Origin: Acridotheres tristis
Lineage: Eukaryota; Chordata; Aves; Passeriformes; Sturnidae
Direction: 5' to 3'
Assembly (NCBI GenBank): GCA_037013685.1
Contig: CM072887.1
Location: forward strand, 89,548,347-89,612,346
Length of the DNA: 64,000 nucleotides
Shown here: positions 11,206 through 24,764 of the stretch, in pieces
How the letters are laid out: each line of letters opens with the position of its first letter
Numbering within the stretch: position 1 is the stretch's first letter
Made by a program: the position numbers and the translations under genes
Notes under the pieces: generated by a model
Seen by the model: only the letters and a program-made list of their open reading frames with translations
What the model was told of the DNA's origin: nothing
The model's database searches: none

Positions 11206-14200
11206 AGGAAAATATAGCTGCCCCTTATGTTAGAGAGGTGAACGTTTAGGACGATTATTTAGTGTGTTTTCAAACTTTCCCCTTACTCTTGTATGATCTA
11301 TGACCAGGTGGTCTCTGTGACTTAGCATATCAGCTGTGGCACCTGGAATGCTGCTGCTTGTCCCACAGCAATCTGCTGGGATGCTCCTCCTTCTCCTGAA
11401 GACAAACTGAGCACGGCAGCTATGGGCCTCCCTGCTCCTTGGCTCGACATCAGTAAAGCCTTGCCCATACAGATAGCAGGCAGTTCCCTTCTTCACAGTG
11501 TAATTAGTTATCCACCTGTAGGTATTAACTGAAATATAAGCAATAAACATCCCCAGGAATTAAGAAGTGCTATGTGTTTACCTCACCCCCCCAAAATAGA
11601 TTATCTTCAAATAGTCACCCTAGGGAGCCAAAAAGGCAGTGTATTTTGCTTTGCATTGCTGTAAGACAGAAAGTACTGTCCTGCTTAGGGTTCATCACCC
11701 TATCTTGTGATGTTCCATTTCATTTAACTTAGAAACAGCACTGGTGGAATGGAAATATAAATTGGTTTCTATGGATGCATCTCTTGTAATTCCAGAAGTG
11801 GTAGCTGCACTCCCATAAACAACTCATTAAAATCTGCTTGAGCTTGCCTTGGATGCCCTCAGAGAGAGACTGTTGCTGGCTTCTCACTTTTCCTATTTAT
11901 TATAATATCTTCTAGTTTAGTAAACTACTTGAGAAGTCAGAGTCAATTCTCAGTGACTTAATCTGAATGATACAGCTCTTCTGCATTCCCAGAAGAGCAT
12001 GCCACCAGCATACCTTTCAGAAAGATGTCACAAATCTCCACAATTTGCTGCAACCTACAGAGAAGCCTGAATTTACCACTTTAATGCAATAGAAAATTTC
12101 TTTGTCCCCATATGATAAATCCAAAAATTTACAGAAATGTTTTCTCTCTATAATTCATAATAAAATATATTCCTAATATAACCCAAATTAGGCCTAACAC
12201 ATGTCCCTTCCAGAAAACTATGTAATGAATGAATTCCTATAACACAGGAGAAGCTAGTATGACATAGTCAGATTTTGTAGTGGTCTGCTATTTACCACTT
12301 ACCTGGCATCCAGTGTAAGGGATTATTTTTCACATGGGTAAAGGATTTTAATTCTATAAATTTTCAGATGCTTCAAGTATTGCAGCTATGGTTTACTTGC
12401 AAGTACATTTCAAAGATATTCGGATGTTGCATTGTGCTGTCATAGCAGTAATGCATAGCATAGTAGCATCCTTCCTACTGCCTAAGATAGTTTCATAAGC
12501 TACTTCCATAATAAATAAAATCACTGTGCCATGGCATGATTTGAGCACTGATGTATCATTGTCTGTAAGCTCCCTGGCACAATTCTGGCCTGTGCCAGCT
12601 TTTTCTGAACTGGACAATGCTTGGCCATAGTTTAGAAGATTGCACGGGACATATAAACACAAGTTGCATTGTGTCCCTTGTTTTCAGGCCCAGAGAGCAG
12701 ATTGTATTCCAAAACGTAAACATGGGTGCAATCTCCTGGTCTGTGTTTGACTCACAAACTGAGTTGAGTGCAGATTTCTTTGTGCCAGCAGAGCTTTGTC
12801 TCTTCTGTCTCACCTTGCTTTACAACTACTACCAAAAGTTCAGTGCCTTTCCTTTACCTCATCACTGTCAAAATTCTCTTTCCGGACTGCTGTTCTCCTC
12901 AGGTCTCATAAGTAGCAAAAGCATCAGGGATGCCAGTAGGCATCTTCTCTTTCCTAAGGTTGTTCCCACCAGCCTCTCATTGTGGTCCCACTGTTTCTAT
13001 TCACTTTCCTCCCTGGCAATGCACTGACTCAGTTGTTGACACTTAGGTTGTAGAACTTGGTGATCATTTTTTGGTGGGCAAACATGGCCTTGAGTTTCTG
13101 AAATTAAGATGAAAACTGTTGAATAACACAGGAACAGCTCCTGGCCTAGATCCACACTCAGTTTCCCTTTTGTTCTTCTGAAGCCAAAAAAAAGATCTTC
13201 AAAAATTTTACCTTATGCTTATTTTCTATCACTGTCCTCTTTTGGCTGACTTTCATTCTGTGTGACATGACCTATGAAGTAGTGAACAGGATGCCACATT
13301 TCAGCACTCAGGCCTATGCCAATTGGCCTTTCCTAGGAGCTCATGGAGATGTTTCTATACCAAGGGGCTTTTTGGTCAATCTGTCAAAAGTTCAAAACCA
13401 GCTAGTGAAGATGGCTGCTGATGATACCATGTGAAAGATTCCATAATTCCATAATCTGTAATAAACAGTTACACATGTTGAGAGCAATCCTCACATGTTA
13501 CTTTACCTCCCATTTTAATGTACTGTTTAGCACAAGAGCAATCTTCTGCTCCCAAAGAGAGGCTCCATATAGAACTTGAATCCAAGATTTCTTCCCTACA
13601 TTGAGACCTTGACTTGGCTCATTTCCTGCAGCCAGGTTTACTTAAATGAAAGGCTGGACTTTTGTGTAGGTTGACAGCATGCTACAGGTTTCCTGAAGTC
13701 AAAATGGCACAAAGTGACTCAGATCTCTTTTCAAGTTGTAGCTAAAAGAATCCAGCCTACTGTCGTCTCCAACCCTTTTGTCACACTTACTGAAAGTCCA
13801 TAAGGTAGCTTCTGAATCTACTTTAGAAACAAAACTGGCTTCTGGCTCCATCCCTGGGCTTTCTACTGTGTATTCTCTCCAAACACTATAACGGGTTAGT
13901 TGTTTCATTCTGGCTAGCTAGAATAGTCAGCAAAGAGTGAAAACTAAAGATTATGCTAATTTAGCAACTGATTTAGCTGAAAGCTCTAAATATTTGCTGA
14001 ATGCTACACTTTTCTTAGTACCAGAATAGTTTTCTGCTGTGGAAGGAAAAGAATGCTTTATCAATTTAAAAAAATATTCATAGTATACTATGCACTAAAG
14101 ATCTAAATTGTGCCTGCAGGCACTGGACCAGGCATGTACTTTGTTATGTGAAATGAGTAAACCAGATACTGTGATACTAGTAAACCTGAAATAAATTATT

Positions 14201-16160
14201 CAAAGCATTGAAATAACTCCCATTTTCCTATGTGTCGTTCTTTACTATGTATGCTCTTAACTTTTAAAGGAAATCTTCTGTCCTTAGTAACATTAGCACT
14301 CAATAGAGAAGACCAGTATTGAACCAACAGCTATCCCTTTCGAGTGAAATACCTAATTGTGTTTCTCTCGTACAATTGGTTACAAACCTGACTAAAAAAT
14401 GTAGTATGTGAAACCAAGCCCAAGTGAAAATGTGCTTGGCCAGGAAAGCTTCATGTTACTGACAGAGAGTACTTTACTCATTTAAAGTTACTTTTTTTTT
14501 TTTTTTCTGGGGAAAATAAGCTGTGTCTTTAGAAGTTATAAATTACTTCAGATTTTTTTTTTTTAATTAGCTCTAAACCCGAGGCTAGATTGATAATAAA
14601 TTTGATGAGATAGGTATGATGAATTAGATCAGTAGGAGTTTATCAATGTGAATATGAGATTACAAACTGCACCACCAGAACTTGCCAGTTTCCTAAAAAA
14701 AAAAAAGTTTCCATGCTTTCCCAAATATGTGGCCATTTTATACTTAGATTTCTGATACTCAGAAAAAATTTTAAGTGAAGATGTATTACTTTGTGGAGTG
14801 CTAATGTTGTGAGGTATCACCATCCACATTACTAGTGAACCACTGCTAAGATTCACCAATCTCACAAAGAATATATAATTTTTCAGGCAGCTAAAAGCCA
14901 CTTTGGTTCCTGGCTTCAATAACTCCACCTGCCCTTTATAGATTTTGTATTGATAGAAATTGTCTCTTGCCTGTCAGGTGTTTATGGGTTAGCCTTATCA
15001 GAGACTGACTCTAGCAAACTGTATAAATAGAAATTAATTTAAAAGAGGGCAAAGATCCCATTACAAACTATTTTATTGATTTAAAAAGAATCTGCTATAA
15101 ATAAGGAACTTAAACAGTTTACATAAGCTAAAGTAGCTAGGTCTACTTATCTGCTGATAATGGTGTTGCTTTCACAGAGTAAGCTGTACAATAATTTATA
15201 AACTGTACATAGAGACAACCACCTGAATTTGAGGACAAAGAGGATGCAAAAAAACCAGAGGTCTCCGATGAGGATCAAAACCAGATACAAGTGTGGTGAT
15301 GCAATTCTCCTTTACAGGTGCTCCTTTGGAGATTATTGTTGAAAGGAAGAGGAATTTGTGACAGCATGGTTCAGTTACAGCTAAGAGAGTAGGACAATAG
15401 TTTTGTGTCTAAGATAAGAATTAAGTCATGAGTATCCTTAGAAAAAGGCTCAAAACTTTAGCCAGATGGATGTGACATTGCCATTGGTCATGTTTTAAAA
15501 AAGGAAGTAGAGTAGTAGAGCAATTAATTTGAGGATACCTAGGAAATTGGGTGGATGTGTAACTCACATAGAGTGTGAGTGCATATTCTCTGGTATATTA
15601 GAGCCTTTCTGTGGTATGATGGCTCTAGCACAGTCTTTTGCAGCCACTTTTAACAAGCACCAGCAACTAGAAGGTGCATCAAAGAAAAAACTTGAAAGCT
15701 CAATCCAGTGGAACTAAGAAGCGCTTAAAGAATGGGTATAGAACTACTACAACTCTAAGCCAAATGAGGCATACAGGGGATATTTTTCTACAGAGAAGTA
15801 TGCACAGTGTGAACTAAATGCATATTTTGCAATTTGCACCAAGAAAAGCAAACAAATAACAGGAAATATCTCAGACAAAAAAGGCTTTTTTTTTTTTTTG
15901 TAAGAACCAGAACATCTTGGGTAAAGGCTGCCCACCAGGTTCACAACATTTTATAGTTCAGCTGACTGCATGCTTTTTTCTGAGTAAAGGTGAAATCTCT
16001 GAAGACTGAGAAAGCAAATTCAGCAGGAAAAATACTTTGATACTGTAGTTATGTCTATTCTAAAATGACAGATTTTGTTGGGATGAAGTTATTCAAGATA
16101 CTGCCCTAAATGGCAGGGGAGATTTTTCATTCTTCTGAAATATAATGTGAAGGAGAATTA
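11206..16160. other. Long repeat-poor stretch, no gene seen
   Basis: Nearly 5 kb with no recognisable element. The longest plus-strand frame (12617-13027, 136 codons) has no recognisable domain. It is overlapped by frames of 85 and 89 codons on the other strand, so I treat it as chance. T-homopolymers occur at 14492-14506 (15) and 15886-15899 (14). Confidence 0.5.
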
Positions 16161-16690
16161 TGTTGTTAAGATTTGATTATAAGAGACGCTTCTGCCTAAA
16201 TTAAGGTGCAAACAAGACCATATGGCAAAGTCAATCGTACAGATTTTATTTAACAGTAAATGTGAGGTGAGACATAAAAAGAAATAGAAAGAGGAAGGAG
16301 GGAGAGAGGGACAGAGTGAGACACAGAGAGAGAAATTAAGCAAAAGATATCACCACAATATGGATTCTTGCAGCATCCTGCTGGTCCTTCTTCACTCTGG
16401 TCTTTGGTGGGGGGGTCATTCTTATGGAGGGAACATTTTATACAGTCCAGTCCCAGGTATCCATGTGCACAGATGCCATTCCCACAACTTAGCCTGGCAT
16501 GTGTATCCTTTCCCAGTTTTCCACTGTGCAATTTTTTTGTCTGGGTAAGTGTTAAGTTCCCACAGTTTGCACAGTAGCATTTTGTCCGGAGCGCTAATTC
16601 CAAACCCTCACCTTTGTTAGGCCTGGAATTAATGCCTTCCTGTTCTGCCATCTGCGCTTATGTCAGCTTCCTGTCGTGCTGACCTATCTT
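16161..16690 (-). mobile_element. LTR of an endogenous retrovirus, minus strand
   Basis: Read on the minus strand this looks like a solo LTR. The plus-strand left edge TGTTGTTAAG (16161-16170) reads as the terminal CTTAACAACA of an LTR on the other strand. TTTATT at 16245-16250 gives a minus-strand AATAAA about 85 bases before that end, a normal spacing for R/U5. A long polypurine/polypyrimidine stretch (16276-16335) follows, then GC-richer U3-like sequence to about 16690. The right boundary is not clear and I found no target-site duplication. A 133-codon minus-strand frame (16250-16651) lies inside it, in LTR sense, and has no domain I recognise. Confidence 0.55.
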
Positions 16691-18689
16691 ATGGGGGACC
16701 ATGGTTTCAGACATGCAACTGCATTCTTTAAGTTCTCACACATGCAACACAAGGGCATTCAAAACCTCAAACTCTTTTCTGGGAAGGCAGAAAAAAGCAT
16801 GCAGTTGTAGTACAACAAGTAGTATTTCTGAGGTGACAACAGCTGATAAACAGATAAAGCAAAATTGATATTTTGTGACAAGAAACAACATTTGCAAGGA
16901 GTTTTTCTGGTGCAGATTATATACTTCCTAAAATTAACTTCCACAATTTCAAAAGATGCTATGGTACTCTGCATATCCTAAATGAATTAAAAAGAGATGA
17001 TGAGTACATGTTCTTAAACGGAATGTTTTCACTGGTTTCCACCCTTTCCAGGTTGACTTCTGGAGAAATGAAACTTTATGACATATGTTCACATATTTTG
17101 TGGCAAAAATGCCAATATTACTTCCTAGCCTATTGGTCCAATTCCATTTAACTTGGTACAAAATCCAAACAAATGCAAAATGCTTTAAAATCCTGGTGAA
17201 ATTGGTTAGTGAAAGATTGGCAAAGGGTCCATACCAGTGCTGGCTTTGGGGTATAAAGGCACTGAGAGACACACAGGTAATTGTACATAGCTTGGGAATC
17301 CTGGGAGACCTGGTGTCTGAGCCTCTGAGCACTAACGTGGATTATTCTCTGGCACTACTTGTCCTGCTACAATGATGGGTGATCCCATTAAACACCTGAA
17401 AGCTGAAAGGTCTTTCAAATCACTTAAAGTTGTGACATTTTCCACTTCTAGCCATGTGTTCTGGGCTAAAATCAGTACTGTATCTTTTGCTAAAATGTTA
17501 CCGTAATAATTTTAATAACTCAATTCTGAATTTTGTGCTCCAGTGATTTTTCAGCATACCAGGGGTTTAAGTTACCAGGCTCCTCCCCCCACCCCCCTTT
17601 TTTTTTTCTCATTTTGAAATTCTTCCTTCTTTGGTACTGAATTTCTTATTTCCTAGCTGGTTATTGATTAGTTTTTCTTTGTAATGCAGTACTTAGAAAA
17701 ATAGTGTCCTGACAGTTTTAAAACTCAAGAAAAAACCCCAAAACAACACTATCCAATGTACGGAAGAAAATCTTTGAAGGCAGAATTTTTTAAATGAAAA
17801 CACTTCCATTGTTTTAAAAGTAAGTGTATATTAAGCATGATTAGATGGTAGAAAAAAGCTTCATCTGGTATCCAAGATGGCTATACAATTATTGACTTCA
17901 AAGCAATAATCTAATTAAACATAGATACAAAACATATACGTCCTTTGCCACCTGGCACGTGGTCCGAGAGTTGAGCTTTCAGTACTTTGTCAAAATGTTA
18001 TCAATATAATGCTTTTTCAAATGCATATTCTGAGAAAAATTATCTTAGGCATTGTAAATTTTAAGAGATTTAGATTTTAAATTATTCAATTTTAAGGGGA
18101 CCACAGGCTATGCAATTACTTATATCTGAATACTCTCTTTTGGCACTCTCTTAGGTCAGGCATTTTCTCAAATTAAGTCAGGCCTTTTCTCAAATAATTT
18201 GACCTAAACTGACAACTCCAAATATATGAATTTCCTGAGCATATTATCGGCTGGGAGCAGCTAGTGGTTATAATTACTTGTTAGCTAATATTGTACACAG
18301 AACAATTATGTTTGGAGAGTTACATAACCTTGGACTGGTCTGCAACAAGCTTGCAAATTTAGAAAGCAATGAATGACCTCGGAGCATGTCTAAGGCAAGA
18401 AATAATTAACAAAGAAATCTCCTGATGTGCTGTAGTATACCCCAGTTTGCAGCTAAAAAACATTACTTTCTGTTTTAAATGTTAGCAGTTACAGTATATC
18501 TACTTTGTCTTCTATGTATGTCAGAATAAAATCAATAAAACTTGCAAAGAGCAATTAAAATGCAATAACAATCCCACTCAAGTTTTTTTTTTTTTTTTAA
18601 GCAATAAGATGATGATGATTATTACCTCCTCTATTAATTTTTCCCTGTAGAAAGGTAGATTTGCATATTTACACCACAAGTACTGCACT
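16691..18689. other. AT-rich unique sequence with a C/T homopolymer tract
   Basis: No gene is seen. Two opposing frames overlap at 16949-17375 with no recognisable domain. A pyrimidine tract at 17581-17608 joins two C-runs directly to a long T-run. A 16-base T-run lies at 18583-18598. Confidence 0.5.
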
Positions 18690-19197
18690 TGCTAATCCAA
18701 GCCTCTCCTTTGCCATCTCCACAACCGCGGGGGTGCACACCTGGCGCAGAGCGATTCTGTTCCCCAGCTCAGCAGAGGTGTTTTAAGCCAGCACGCTTTG
18801 CCTTGCACTTGCAGTGGGCAAGCACCACGTGCCCTGACAGGCACCAGGTGTCACAGGCACAGTGCTTGCCCTGCCTCATGACAAGACTAAGGTGACTGCT
18901 GCACTGGGGTCATCCAAATATAAAGATGGGTCTGGGCCAGAGCTCTCAAGCTGTGGTAAGCATCCCACAAGTAAATACGCAAGCTACTCCTTCTGTGCAT
19001 GTACCCAGCCTAGCATGGAGCCAGGAGATTTTGCTGCAGACACGGTCATCAATGCTCTTACCTAAGCAAACTGCTTTTAGAAAGTGCAACGTAGGATATT
19101 CTCCCCTGTTGGTAATTATAGTTTGGGAAGTATCACACTGCAGTCAAGTGTTTCAGAAAGTCTGTTTCAATAAAAGGGAGTTCTGACCCTACTCACA
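18690..19197 (+). other. Locally GC-rich patch of unknown nature
   Basis: The base composition changes sharply from AT-rich flanks to a GC-richer patch with several CpG dinucleotides between about 18720 and 18840. It contains a perfect E-box CACGTG (18826-18831), a donor-like 'gtggtaagc' near 18955 and an AATAAA at about 19169. It could be a worn solo LTR on the plus strand, the first exon of an untranslated RNA, or a small regulatory island. The frames in it (67-86 codons) overlap one another and show no domain. No poly-A tail is visible, which argues against a processed pseudogene. I cannot choose between these readings. Confidence 0.35.
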
Positions 19198-22100
19198 TTG
19201 TAATGCGAGCTTGTTTTCTTCAGTGTTTCAATCTAGGAAAGGAGAAACTACAGTGCAACAAATGAAAGAAGAATCTGACTTGTAGTCCAAACATGAAACT
19301 ACTGATGAAAATGGAGGATTTTTTGTCTGTATTTGAAATTATTTGTGAATATTTGACTGCATCACCAGGTAATGCTATCTTCTGTACTTCTTGGCATTAA
19401 AACAATCAAAATAAATAAGAAGCTATTCAGACAAATAGACACAGAACTCTTGATGTGACATCCAATATGTTTGCAGAAGTGACTGACAGCTAATGTAGTA
19501 CTTCAAGACAGGGTCTAAATTAAAGGTTTGCTATGAATAATGTATTTGTCAAAACTAGTCTTGTCCTATTCACAAATTCCTGTACTAAGAATATTTTTTG
19601 TTACATTTTTAGAAAAAAGTTTTGTATTGAAATCTTTGACATGAACAATTTTGGGTTATCTAGGCCCTATATATTATATTGTTGACACGAATATTTGGAC
19701 TTCCCTACTTGATTGTCCTTAAAACAGGAAAATAAATTATTTGGTATCTTTTTATCCTCAAATAAGGTTATAAAAACACATAATTTTTTTTTGCTTGTTT
19801 TTTAAAAAAATCTTCTTTTACCCAGCTCGCAGGAGGATAAAAGGGCAGAAATATATTTTTAGGAAGAAGAAGTTAGAGCTTGAAAGAATATAAGGACATT
19901 AAAAACTTATATTTTTTTTTTCCATCTTTCATTTAAAATTGCTTCTTGGATAAAGAAACAATAGTCATAACCCAGATTTATCAGGTTCTTGAATACTTGA
20001 AGTTAAATTTTCTCTTTACTATGAAACAATGAAGGAGTTAAAAATTTTTGAACCTTTATGATTTTAACATTTTCTGGCTTATAAGTGTCTAAGCTGTAGG
20101 ACTTTGGACAGGGTTTTTTTGAGGTGAGCTAAACTCAGAATTTCCTGTCCTTCAGCCCTTGAAACTTGGTGGTGGTGGAGTGATGATATAGGCCATGGAA
20201 TTCCATATGAGTGAGCATTAGTTTTATGCAAAACACGTGGAAAAACAGTGCCTGTCCTCTCACTCAGAAGTCTCTCTCAGTATCCCATATTTCCATAACT
20301 GTATATAAACCAAAGCATTTTTTCAAGAAGCACATACATCAAATTTAATGGTCTTTGGTTTGTATCATAGTATATTTCTGCTACATATTTAATCTCATAT
20401 GGAAAGGATGTGTGTGTTTAATGCTGTCAATCATATCAGATGACTACAGCTTATCACTGCAGTTAAATCCAAGTGTTGCAAACAGATTGTGGGCCTGGAG
20501 CCGGAGTTGAGGCACATAGTAGGAGTTCTACATTAGTGATTGATAGGTTTATGCAGCCAGTTCATTTTTTATGCCAGTGGCCGTATTTAACAGTCACTAA
20601 AATACTTTAAAGGTCTATGACATTTGTTGTTGCTTCATCCTGTCATATTTTAGTCATACGTCATTTGGAGGTTTGCTTGTGAATTGTCTTGTTCTCCAGT
20701 TTTGTCCCTTTCCTGTAATAAAGTTTATTTAGAACAGCAACTATATACTGCTGCAAATATTTAGAAACCACAACTGTAAAAATGCTTTTTTTTCCCCCCC
20801 AAAGCTGAATGCAATGACTAGTAAAATAAGCATGGATGACTGTTTCACTTTTGGCTAAAGTTATTTCCTTTTTTTCCTGAGAATAGCATCTTCCAAGAGA
20901 TGATTTCTAAAGTAATGCATTCTGAAGTATGCAATATCTTTCCTCAACGTGCAAGATCAGGCTTATTGCGTCTTATTATATACGTCATGTGGACATAACA
21001 AAAAAAAAGTTAAGGATTATAAAAGCTAAGGATTTACAAAAACCTTTAATAAAATGCCCCAGTTTCTGAACATTTGTTTTAATATTCTGTGTTCCAGAGA
21101 TCCAGGAAGACAGAAATACCCAGGGATATAGGTGTGTTTGTAATAATAGTGGACATGTGTGACTGACAGAATCTGTGGCTTGACAACTGTCATGTCCAAA
21201 TTCAATTTAAAAATATAGTAAGTGAACAATTCACTGACATTTATGATGAATTTTAATCACCTTATTTTTAGTGTGGGTTACATATTCCCAGTATTTTTGT
21301 CTTTATTTTGTATTTCACAGTGACTTGGCAAATGGAGAGAGCTGAAAAAAGTACTTGGGCAAATAAAGTGCAACTCTGATGAAATTCAGGAATGAGTCCA
21401 AAAATTATATCCGCAAAGCAACTATGTCTACCCAGATAAATGCCTGAACATTAAGATGGTGAAGTACCCCAAGGCCTCAAGTGCTGTGGTGACAAAACCA
21501 TCTCAGCTCAACCCTGTCTTTCCATCTGTTTAACATTTAGGCTTCTTCATCTTTCACAAAAGCAGAAATTTCAGTGCCCAGGGACTAAAAATGCTCAGAA
21601 GAAACCTTACGGATACTCACCAAATTAAATTCAGCAGTAAACGTGCAATGTGGCTGTATTTATTTAAAGGCACAGGGAAAATAGTATTGCCCACCAATAT
21701 AAGGAGGTGAGAGGGGAGAAGGTCAGACTTTTACTATATAATTTATTTTATATTTGTGCAAGAAATGAAAGAGTTCTACCTTATCCCATCAAAAACATAT
21801 ATTTTTTTTTTCTGCCAAGTTAAAGACTGTTGAGAAAGACTTTTCATCCAGCCATGCTTTTGAGGGTGTAGCATGGTACAGCAAAAAGCACCAGGTTCAT
21901 AAGTACTAAGAAGGTTTCCAGAGAGCAGGAAGTTATCTCCAAATCGATGCTTACTTAAGATCTACATATTTACTGGAAAGGGGAAAATCTGCGCTGCTTT
22001 TAAACACTGTTGAAAGACAGTGTCACAGAATCTTTTAAAGATAGATGAATAAACAACTCTAGCAGTGTAAACCAGAACCCAGGACTGTCCTCTATTACCA

Positions 22101-23064
22101 TCATGGAATTATAATCTTGGCAGCAGATTCTGTCATGAGAAGTGAAGCATACCTGGCAAATACATAGACTTACTGCTGGGCCCATGGTTAGGGCTATAAC
22201 ACAAGCAGGGAGAAAAAGATGTAGTTTGGAATAATTTCAGATGTAGAAGGACTTAGATAAAACGTAATTACATAATGTATGTCAGTTCCTGGCAACAATC
22301 AAGCACTATTCAAGTATTCTGACGTACACCCTGCATAGCTGGTCAAATAATCTTTTACAGACATATGAATCTTCCAGCAGAATTTGTACAGTCTTAAATC
22401 CAACATGTATTTCTAGTCAGAGAATCCCACGGCTGCAAATAGCCTTGGTAAGTAGCATTTCAGATGCACTCATTCCAGAACTTGAGGCTCTTCCACTCAC
22501 TATGTACATCCTGTCAAAACATGCCTGTACTGTCTTTATGGAGATTTTAGGTGTTTAATTCACACTTATGTAATATACATCTATAGGTAATAATACAGCA
22601 CTAAAAAAATAGTGCTATTTTGAAGTGGTTCTTGACATGTTTAAGAAGTCCAGAGGTTCTTCATGTTGCTAACTATTTCAGACTACTTTTTTCCCCCCTG
22701 TATTTCCTAATCCAAGGAAAAGGACATTTAACTGGCATACATCTTGGTATGGCTCCAGCTGATATGGATATTGAAAGATAAAGCTATCAAAATATTAATC
22801 TTTGACAGGAAAATTATAGAAATTCTATTAAAAAGCCTCTGAAAATATGTCCAGAATTTACAAAAATATACTGAGTTTCCTAACTTATATTTCCGTGAAG
22901 TTAAGAAAGTATTCGTCCTCTTCAGAAAGTATACATCAAAACCAGTCCTGCAACTGTGAAACAAAATGTCACATTTGTCTGCATGTTTGTCATTCAGGAA
23001 GAAACCTAAGGTTTTGATTTGGAGTTTAGTGATATGAATGGCACAGAGCTATGGCCTTCTGTCA
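19198..23064. other. AT-rich unique sequence
   Basis: No gene or RNA is visible. Directly joined T8C7 (20786-20800) and T6C6 (22687-22698) runs occur. A small inverted repeat AGCACTA/TAGTGCT lies near 22597. Frames are short and found on both strands. Confidence 0.5.
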
Positions 23065-23245
23065 CATGTCATGGAATCAGAAACACTGGGGCCAGAAGTG
23101 ACTTCAAGAGCTTTTCTTGTCCATCAGTCTGTCCCAAGGCCAGATAAAATCTTTCTCTCTTTCCGAAAGAATTGTGTAACATATTCCTACAGATCCTTGA
23201 TGATGGATGTTCCACAACCTCCTTATTCAGTACCTCCAAAATTCA
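23065..23245 (-). mobile_element. Ancient CR1 (L3-like) 3-prime relic, antisense
   Basis: The plus strand shows the antisense order of an old CR1 3-prime end. It has 'atggaatcagaaac' then 'ggggccagaagtgacttcaa' (23089-23108), a segment with 'ccatcagtctgtccc', and then 'gatgttccacaacctcc' (23206-23222). It lacks the ATTCTATG-type tail and is highly diverged, like the relic at 1185-1600. A 72-codon plus-strand frame covers it and is spurious. Confidence 0.6.
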
Positions 23246-24764
23246 ACATGACCTAAACATTCTGAAAGTTTCTGTGGCTTATTTGTTTCACTAAGAATGA
23301 ACTCAAACCTCAACTCACCAGCTGACATCACTGGATCCTCACCAAAATTTAGGTACCTATGGTGTAGACAAGAGGTTTATGTAAAGTGAGATTTAAATAC
23401 CATCACAATTAATAATATATTAAAACCCAAAGAGTTCTACTGATATTATTGAGGATATTAATGGAATATATTGTTATACAAGATGAAAAACGGGATCAGA
23501 ATCTGCCCCTTTGATAAAATTGTTAGTGTAAGAAGATTCTTTTGGACTTTTTTTAAAATATGGCTCTGATAAGTCAGGTTTTTATTCCACAAGATATTGT
23601 TCACAGAAATGGAGATACTGGACAAAGTGAAAAAAAATGTTTTTTATATTATGGTAACTGCATTCTCATATAGAATCAATTTTCTGTAGTAATGGTAATA
23701 TAGTACCTTTACTACAAAATAAACATGTATGTCATGTTGGCATTTCTTGTATAAATGGATGGAAGATCCTAATTCAGTTTTTGATGCAGTTTTGCAGACA
23801 ACCAGTTGCTTTGCATAATTGGGGTGACAGATGCACTTTATTGTAGCAGCAAATTCACTTTGTAGCACATTTTGTAAGATGGTACAATGGGCCTGGATCT
23901 TGGCCAACATCAATAATGGAATAACAAACTTATACAAGTACCAGGGAAATTGCAGTGGTTTTAATGAAAATGCCACTTCTCATGCCTGTTCTGAAGTTAT
24001 TCGGCTCAACACTTGCTGCTAAGACAGAGAACTTTTAGGAAAAATTCTCAAATATTTTTGTTTGAGAGACGTAAGAAGTGACACTGGAAAATACGATTGT
24101 GAAAGAGCCTGAAAGAACAACTTCCCATATATTATGCACAGAGAAAAGCACAGAGAAAGTACAGGATGACTACTGAGCCACTACTTACAGGAGCAAATCT
24201 TTTTGTATGGCCCTATAAACCAAGAAACACTGTCAAAATTTTTTCTCCATCCTGACTGGAGGTCAGACAGGAAAACAGAGCCTGGTCTACAGTGTTTTCC
24301 TGCACTAATGCTTTCCTCATCCACATTGCTCACTTACCTGATCATCAGAGATTTGTCTACACAGCTTTCTTGATTCATTGTTGCCAGCCTGAATGGGACA
24401 AATCTTGGAGAAAAGCAGCATCATTCACTGAGTTCTGTGAAAAGTGTCAGTGCTTGTCAGAGCATTAATTCAGGCTGGTATTGATGTGATTTCTCTTTCT
24501 GACAGTTGATCAAATCCTCACCTATCAAAAACCACTGCCTCTCATAGCTGCTGCTTAGAAGATAACTTGCAGTGTAATGCTCTTGAAAAGTGATTTTGTT
24601 TGAAGTACATTAGGGGCTTTTTTGTGTGTTTTTACTCAGTGAGTGAGAAGATAGGAGAGACTTGCTGAAAATGAAATTGGCTTCATGATGTAATATCTCT
24701 ATTATTCCATGTGATTTTGCAAACCTGTCCTTAAATAAGTAAGATGCAATCTCCTCTGAAATTT
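23246..24764. other. Unique sequence, no gene seen
   Basis: A 110-codon minus-strand frame (23644-23976) has no recognisable domain or initiation context. It is AT-rich, Cys/His/Tyr-rich and overlapped by a plus-strand frame, so I treat it as chance. Confidence 0.5.

Noticed and set aside
12617..13027. 136-codon plus-strand frame
   Set aside because: No recognisable domain, overlapped by two minus-strand frames, and no splice or promoter context. A chance frame of this size is expected somewhere in 64 kb.
16250..16651. 133-codon minus-strand frame with several Cys pairs
   Set aside because: It looked briefly like a zinc-binding protein, but the Cys spacing fits no known finger and the frame runs out of the LTR into its poly-A signal region.
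23644..23976. 110-codon minus-strand frame
   Set aside because: No domain, and an opposing frame overlaps it. Treated as chance.
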